Assembly: GCA_036507955.1 (NCBI GenBank)
Contig: DATCIH010000050.1
Span: 1 to 35,190 of the forward strand
Direction of reading: 5' to 3'
DNA: 35,190 nt
Origin: DATCIH01 sp036507955
Lineage (GTDB): Bacteria; Bacillota; Clostridia; Clostridiales; Clostridiaceae
In this document: positions 32,110 to 35,190 of the stretch, piece after piece
How positions within the stretch are numbered: the first letter of the stretch is position 1
Layout: each line of letters begins with the position of its first letter
The notes under the pieces: generated by a model
Told to the model about the DNA's origin: nothing
The model's database searches: none
The model's input: the letters and a program-made list of their open reading frames with translations, nothing else
Translations under genes and position numbers: made by a program

Positions 32110-33408
32110 CTATATAATCTCTTCATTCTTTTTAATAAAGATTCTTCTTATCCTTCTATGTTGAACATCTGTAATGGTAAATATAAATTCTCCTATTTGG
32201 ACACTTTCACCTTTTCTCGGAAACCTTCCAAGGCTATCTAGAACAAGTCCACTAACAGTATCATAATTGTCAGGAAACTCTACTTCTAAAAGTTCATTAA
32301 GTTCCTCTAAGCTTAGCTTTCCATCAACATCGTATTCATTCTCACCCTTTATTAATACTTCCTCTTCTTTTACATCATATTCGTCATATATTTTGCCAAC
32401 TATTACCTCAAGGGTATCCTCAATGGTGACGAGTCCAGCTGTTGATCCATACTCATCTATAACAATGCTTATATGAACACTTCTTTTTTGCATTTCCTTA
32501 AGTAATAAGTCAACCTTTTTATATTCTGTTACAAAGACGGGTTCCTTTATGAAGCTTTCAAGATTAAATTCCTTATCTGACCTATAAGCCATATAATCAA
32601 TTATGTCTTTTGCATATAATATACCCACAACATCATCTACAGTTCCTCTAAATACAGGTATCCTAGAATATTTTTCTTTTGTAATTACACTTATGGTCTC
32701 ATCGAAAGAACTATTAATATCTAAGGCTATAATATCGGGCCTTGGCGTCATTACATCGTTAACGGTAGTATCATCAAATTCAAAAATACTGTTTATCATA
32801 TCAGTTTCAGTCTTTTGAAAAATTCCTTTTTCCTCGCCAACATTTATCATCATTCGAATTTCTTCCTCAGTTATCTGGTTTTGAGAACCTTCGTCCTGTC
32901 CGAAAAATAATTTAACAAAGGAATTTGTAAAAAATGTAAGAAGTTTTACTACAGGTTTAACAATCTTATTAATCACTACTATAATATTTATAACTTTATA
33001 AGATATGGCATCTGCCCTTTTTAAGCCTATTCTTTTAGGTATAAGTTCTCCAAATAGCAAAAATAAAAAGGATATTGAAATTGTTGTTATAACTAAAGCT
33101 ATATTAGAGCTAAACTCCCTTATAAAAAGTACGTTAGTTTTATCTAATAATCCCTTCATTGTATTAGATATGCCAATAGCTGCGGAGGCAGAGGTAAAAA
33201 AACTAGCAAGAGTCACTCCAATTTGTAGAGTTGCTAAAAGCTCACTTGGTTCCTTGATTATACTAAGCAGTTTTTTTGATTTTTTGTCCCCTTCTCCTGC
33301 CCTTTTTTCCAATTGAATTTCCTTTAGAGAAATAATACTTATCTCAGTTGTTGCGAAAAATGCGTTTATACCGATAAGCACTATTATTATTATGATCTGG
33401 TCTAACAT
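32110..33408 (-). CDS. CNNM/CorC-HlyC family transporter (DUF21, CBS pair)
   Basis: The 432-residue protein has a membrane domain (DUF21, about 1-165) with FGELIPKRIGLKR (119-131). A linker and a CBS-domain pair (about 205-335, starting VNDVMTPRPDIIALD) follow. The C-terminal CorC_HlyC domain (about 345-430) contains EYDVDGKLSLEELNELLEVEFPDNYDTVSGLVLD. Members are linked to magnesium, cobalt or other divalent-cation efflux in bacteria and in the CNNM family. The older name hemolysin is misleading. It is between the MntP-like and the Fur-family genes. Confidence 0.92.
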   Translation of the reverse strand: MLDQIIIIIVLIGINAFFATTEISIISLKEIQLEKRAGEGDKKSKKLLSIIKEPSELLATLQIGVTLASFFTSASAAIGISNTMKGLLDKTNVLFIREFSSNIALVITTISISFLFLLFGELIPKRIGLKRADAISYKVINIIVVINKIVKPVVKLLTFFTNSFVKLFFGQDEGSQNQITEEEIRMMINVGEEKGIFQKTETDMINSIFEFDDTTVNDVMTPRPDIIALDINSSFDETISVITKEKYSRIPVFRGTVDDVVGILYAKDIIDYMAYRSDKEFNLESFIKEPVFVTEYKKVDLLLKEMQKRSVHISIVIDEYGSTAGLVTIEDTLEVIVGKIYDEYDVKEEEVLIKGENEYDVDGKLSLEELNELLEVEFPDNYDTVSGLVLDSLGRFPRKGESVQIGEFIFTITDVQHRRIRRIFIKKNEEII

Positions 33409-33453
33409 TTATTTAAACACTCCTAATTATCTTAAGCTATTGATTTTTTTTTA

Positions 33454-34002
33454 TTATGCACACATCATGTTTATTCCAAACAATATGAGAATGATACCAC
33501 CGATGAAGCTTGCATATTTACTTAATAAGTATATATTTTTTAATAACTTCGATATATAAAAGGCTATGGTGGTATTAAGTAAGGTTACAAGTCCAATCAC
33601 TAGAGAATAATAAAATAATTCATTTATTTTTGATACCTCATTTAGAACAGTAAATCCTATTACTAAAGCATCTATGCTGACTGAAATGCCAAGAATAATA
33701 TACATACTCTTACTAAAATGTATGCGTTTTTCATTAGTTAGACCTTCCTTTATCATTAGCAGTCCAACCATAATTAAAACAATCCCCGCTGCCACCTCAG
33801 GTATGCAGGCTATGTGGCTTATGAAGGTATATCCTACTTTAGCACCTATAAGTGTAAAGAAGCCTTGAAAAAAGGCAAAGGATAATATAAAGCCTATTTT
33901 ATTTCTGATATTTAACGAACTATTTAATCCAAGGCATAAAGCCACTGCAAAGGCATCTAAGGATAAAGCAATTGCTATTAATAATAATGAGCATAAATTC
34001 AT
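33454..34002 (-). CDS. MntP-family manganese efflux pump (putative)
   Basis: The 182-residue protein has six hydrophobic helices in two similar halves. The first half has the motif ALSLDAFAVALCLG (12-25, D16) and the second SIDALVIGF. These are the paired aspartate motifs of MntP, which exports manganese. Length agrees with the family. It starts the three-gene metal operon, 45 bases ahead of the CNNM-type gene. I looked for a yybP-ykoY manganese riboswitch in front and saw none. The 5' region is pure AT-rich DNA with a TATAAT. Confidence 0.85.
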   Translation of the reverse strand: MNLCSLLLIAIALSLDAFAVALCLGLNSSLNIRNKIGFILSFAFFQGFFTLIGAKVGYTFISHIACIPEVAAGIVLIMVGLLMIKEGLTNEKRIHFSKSMYIILGISVSIDALVIGFTVLNEVSKINELFYYSLVIGLVTLLNTTIAFYISKLLKNIYLLSKYASFIGGIILILFGINMMCA

Positions 34003-34084
34003 ATTTTAGCTCCCTAATAATTAAATTATATTATAACATATATTTCACATTAAATGTACTCTTTAATTATATGATATATTAGGT

Positions 34085-34252
34085 ATGCTTTATTCTCCAA
34101 TTGATTCTTCAAATACTGATATTGTAATTATAGATGCAAAATCTAAGCCTTTCCCCCATTTATTTTCTCAATATCATTATACTCTATTGAATAATTTATT
34201 CAAATATGATATCTTAGGGCTATCTGTATATGGGGGGTTGCATCTTGAATAG
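34085..34252 (+). CDS. Possible 55-residue open reading frame ahead of thrB
   Basis: An ATG at 34085 opens 55 codons ending in TAG at 34250-34252, overlapping the thrB start in another frame. The predicted sequence (MLYSPIDSSNTDIVIIDAK ... YDILGLSVYGGLHLE) is not low-complexity, but I recognise no family and the ribosome binding site is poor. It has too few Thr/Ile codons in a row for a threonine attenuator peptide. It could be chance, a decayed gene or a coupling leader. Confidence 0.25.
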   Translation: MLYSPIDSSNTDIVIIDAKSKPFPHLFSQYHYTLLNNLFKYDILGLSVYGGLHLE

Positions 34253-35138
34253 AATAAGGATACCAGCTACAACGGCAAATATGGGGCCAGGCTTTGATAC
34301 TATAGGAATGGCCCTTAAACTTTATAATGAAATTGAATTTGAAGAAATACTAGAAGGTATAATCCTAACTCAAGATGGCAAGCCCTATACTATACCTCTC
34401 AAGGATAATTTATTTTATACTACGATAATAAGAACTTTAAATAAGTATGATTACAAGCTTCAGGGTTTAAAACTTAATTTATCCAGATGTGAAGTTCCCT
34501 TTTCAAGGGGTCTTGGTAGCAGTGCCACCTGCATTGTTGGAGGCATTATGGCCGCAGGAATTATTATGAATTTAAAACTTTCTACCGCTGAAATTATTGA
34601 TTTAGCTACAAAAATAGAAGGACATCCGGACAACGTAGTTCCCGCTACAATTGGAGGCATGACCGTTGCAATTAATACCTCGGAGGGAGTAAGCTACTCT
34701 AAAATATCCCTTCCGGAAAAACTACGGTTTGCAGTTATGGTCCCTGAAAATTCTGTAAGCACCAACTCTGCAAGAAAGGTGTTGCCAGATACCTACTCTA
34801 GAGCAGATTGTGTATACAATATATCAAGAGTTGCTATGCTTATAAACGCCATGAATAATGGGGAGCTAGACAAGCTTAGACTTGCAACAGAGGATAAACT
34901 ACATCAGCCCTACAGAAAGCTCTTAATTGAGGATATTGATAGCATATTTGACCAGGCTAAAGTCTTTGGATCCCTAGGTGAATTTATAAGTGGCTCCGGT
35001 TCTACCTTAATCGCAATAATTGACGTGGACAACCTTACCTTTCAGGGTGATATGTTAGGATATTTTAAAGGGATTAAGAATGGCTGGAGACTTCATATAC
35101 TAGAAGCGGATATGGATGGTGCGAAGATACTAGAATAG
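34245..35138 (+). CDS. thrB: Homoserine kinase
   Basis: ThrB phosphorylates homoserine with ATP in threonine synthesis. The 297-residue GHMP-fold protein starts with MNRIRIPATTANMGPGFDTIGMAL, typical of the family, and has the phosphate loop PFSRGLGSSAT (85-95). The in-frame ATG at 34230 would add five residues (MGGCI) without a site. The TTG at 34245 has GGGGGG seven bases upstream and gives the canonical N-terminus, so I prefer it. No hom or thrC gene is adjacent, at least within the window (the gene ends 52 bases from the edge). It is divergent from the mntP-like gene. Confidence 0.93.
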   Translation: MNRIRIPATTANMGPGFDTIGMALKLYNEIEFEEILEGIILTQDGKPYTIPLKDNLFYTTIIRTLNKYDYKLQGLKLNLSRCEVPFSRGLGSSATCIVGGIMAAGIIMNLKLSTAEIIDLATKIEGHPDNVVPATIGGMTVAINTSEGVSYSKISLPEKLRFAVMVPENSVSTNSARKVLPDTYSRADCVYNISRVAMLINAMNNGELDKLRLATEDKLHQPYRKLLIEDIDSIFDQAKVFGSLGEFISGSGSTLIAIIDVDNLTFQGDMLGYFKGIKNGWRLHILEADMDGAKILE

Positions 35139-35190
35139 GAGAAAAGCATATTAATTAGCCTGCTCCGCCGATACAATTCGGGGACATACC
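35139..35190. other. GC-richer sequence at the right edge, unassigned
   Basis: The last 30 bases (GCCTGCTCCGCCGATACAAT, then TCGGGGACATACC) differ from the AT-rich surroundings. No gene can be read. It may be the beginning of a mobile element or a REP-like sequence, but the window ends too early to say. Confidence 0.25.

Noticed and set aside
34003..34100. yybP-ykoY manganese riboswitch in front of the mntP-like gene
   Set aside because: The region is almost purely A and T and has no stable helices or conserved loops of that family.

Overview
The window is a low-GC (strongly A+T-rich) chromosomal segment of a Clostridium-like Firmicute. The grounds are AT-rich codon use, strong AGGAGG-type ribosome binding sites, the MurT/GatD lipid II amidation pair, a DUF378 protein, a DUF6762-like protein, and rhomboid, HD-GYP and XRE-TPR proteins of clostridial type. 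Most of it is ordinary core-chromosome content dominated by cell-envelope, proteolysis and metal-handling genes. I saw no rRNA, tRNA, CRISPR array, prophage or intact mobile element.

Left edge (1-1530): a decayed patch. A secreted-type gene fragment (70-672, two frameshifts) is cut by a 38-bp Tn3-family terminal inverted repeat (673-710). This is followed by the 3' end of a Tn3 tnpA (747-1256), a cluster of short direct repeats and an isolated stem-loop. Region 1530-9730: small membrane proteins, DUF378, an uncharacterised HPr-kinase/PEP-carboxykinase-superfamily P-loop protein, a PlsC acyltransferase, then a ComEC-like beta-lactamase-fold lipoprotein directly followed by lgt. Convergent to lgt is a four-gene operon: DUF4097 membrane protein, ECF sigma factor, putative anti-sigma factor, TM2-like membrane protein. 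Region 9731-14001: pfkA with its terminator. Directly behind the terminator is a folded RNA-like segment whose first bases resemble the 5' end of a group IIC intron. A TPR-protein/uppP operon follows.

Region 14139-19340: a forward operon capA-like/murT/gatD (amidation of peptidoglycan precursors), converging on a polysaccharide deacetylase and galE. Region 19448-22334: two adjacent paralogous XRE-TPR regulators and a 54-aa YtxH-like gene. Region 22590-27128: a nitroreductase, an array of repeated terminator hairpins, an RNase H with viroplasmin-like N-terminus, a DUF1232 protein and a divergently transcribed FtsH-like AAA+ metalloprotease.

Region 27152-35138: rhomboid protease and HD-GYP phosphodiesterase; oligoendopeptidase F and a DUF6762-like protein; a probable metal-homeostasis operon (MntP-like pump, CNNM/CorC-like transporter, Fur-family regulator); and thrB in the opposite direction. 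Several convergent pairs share compact bidirectional terminators that overlap stop codons. Most findings concern remnants, start-codon choice and RNA structure. I do not see a clearly new multi-gene system.
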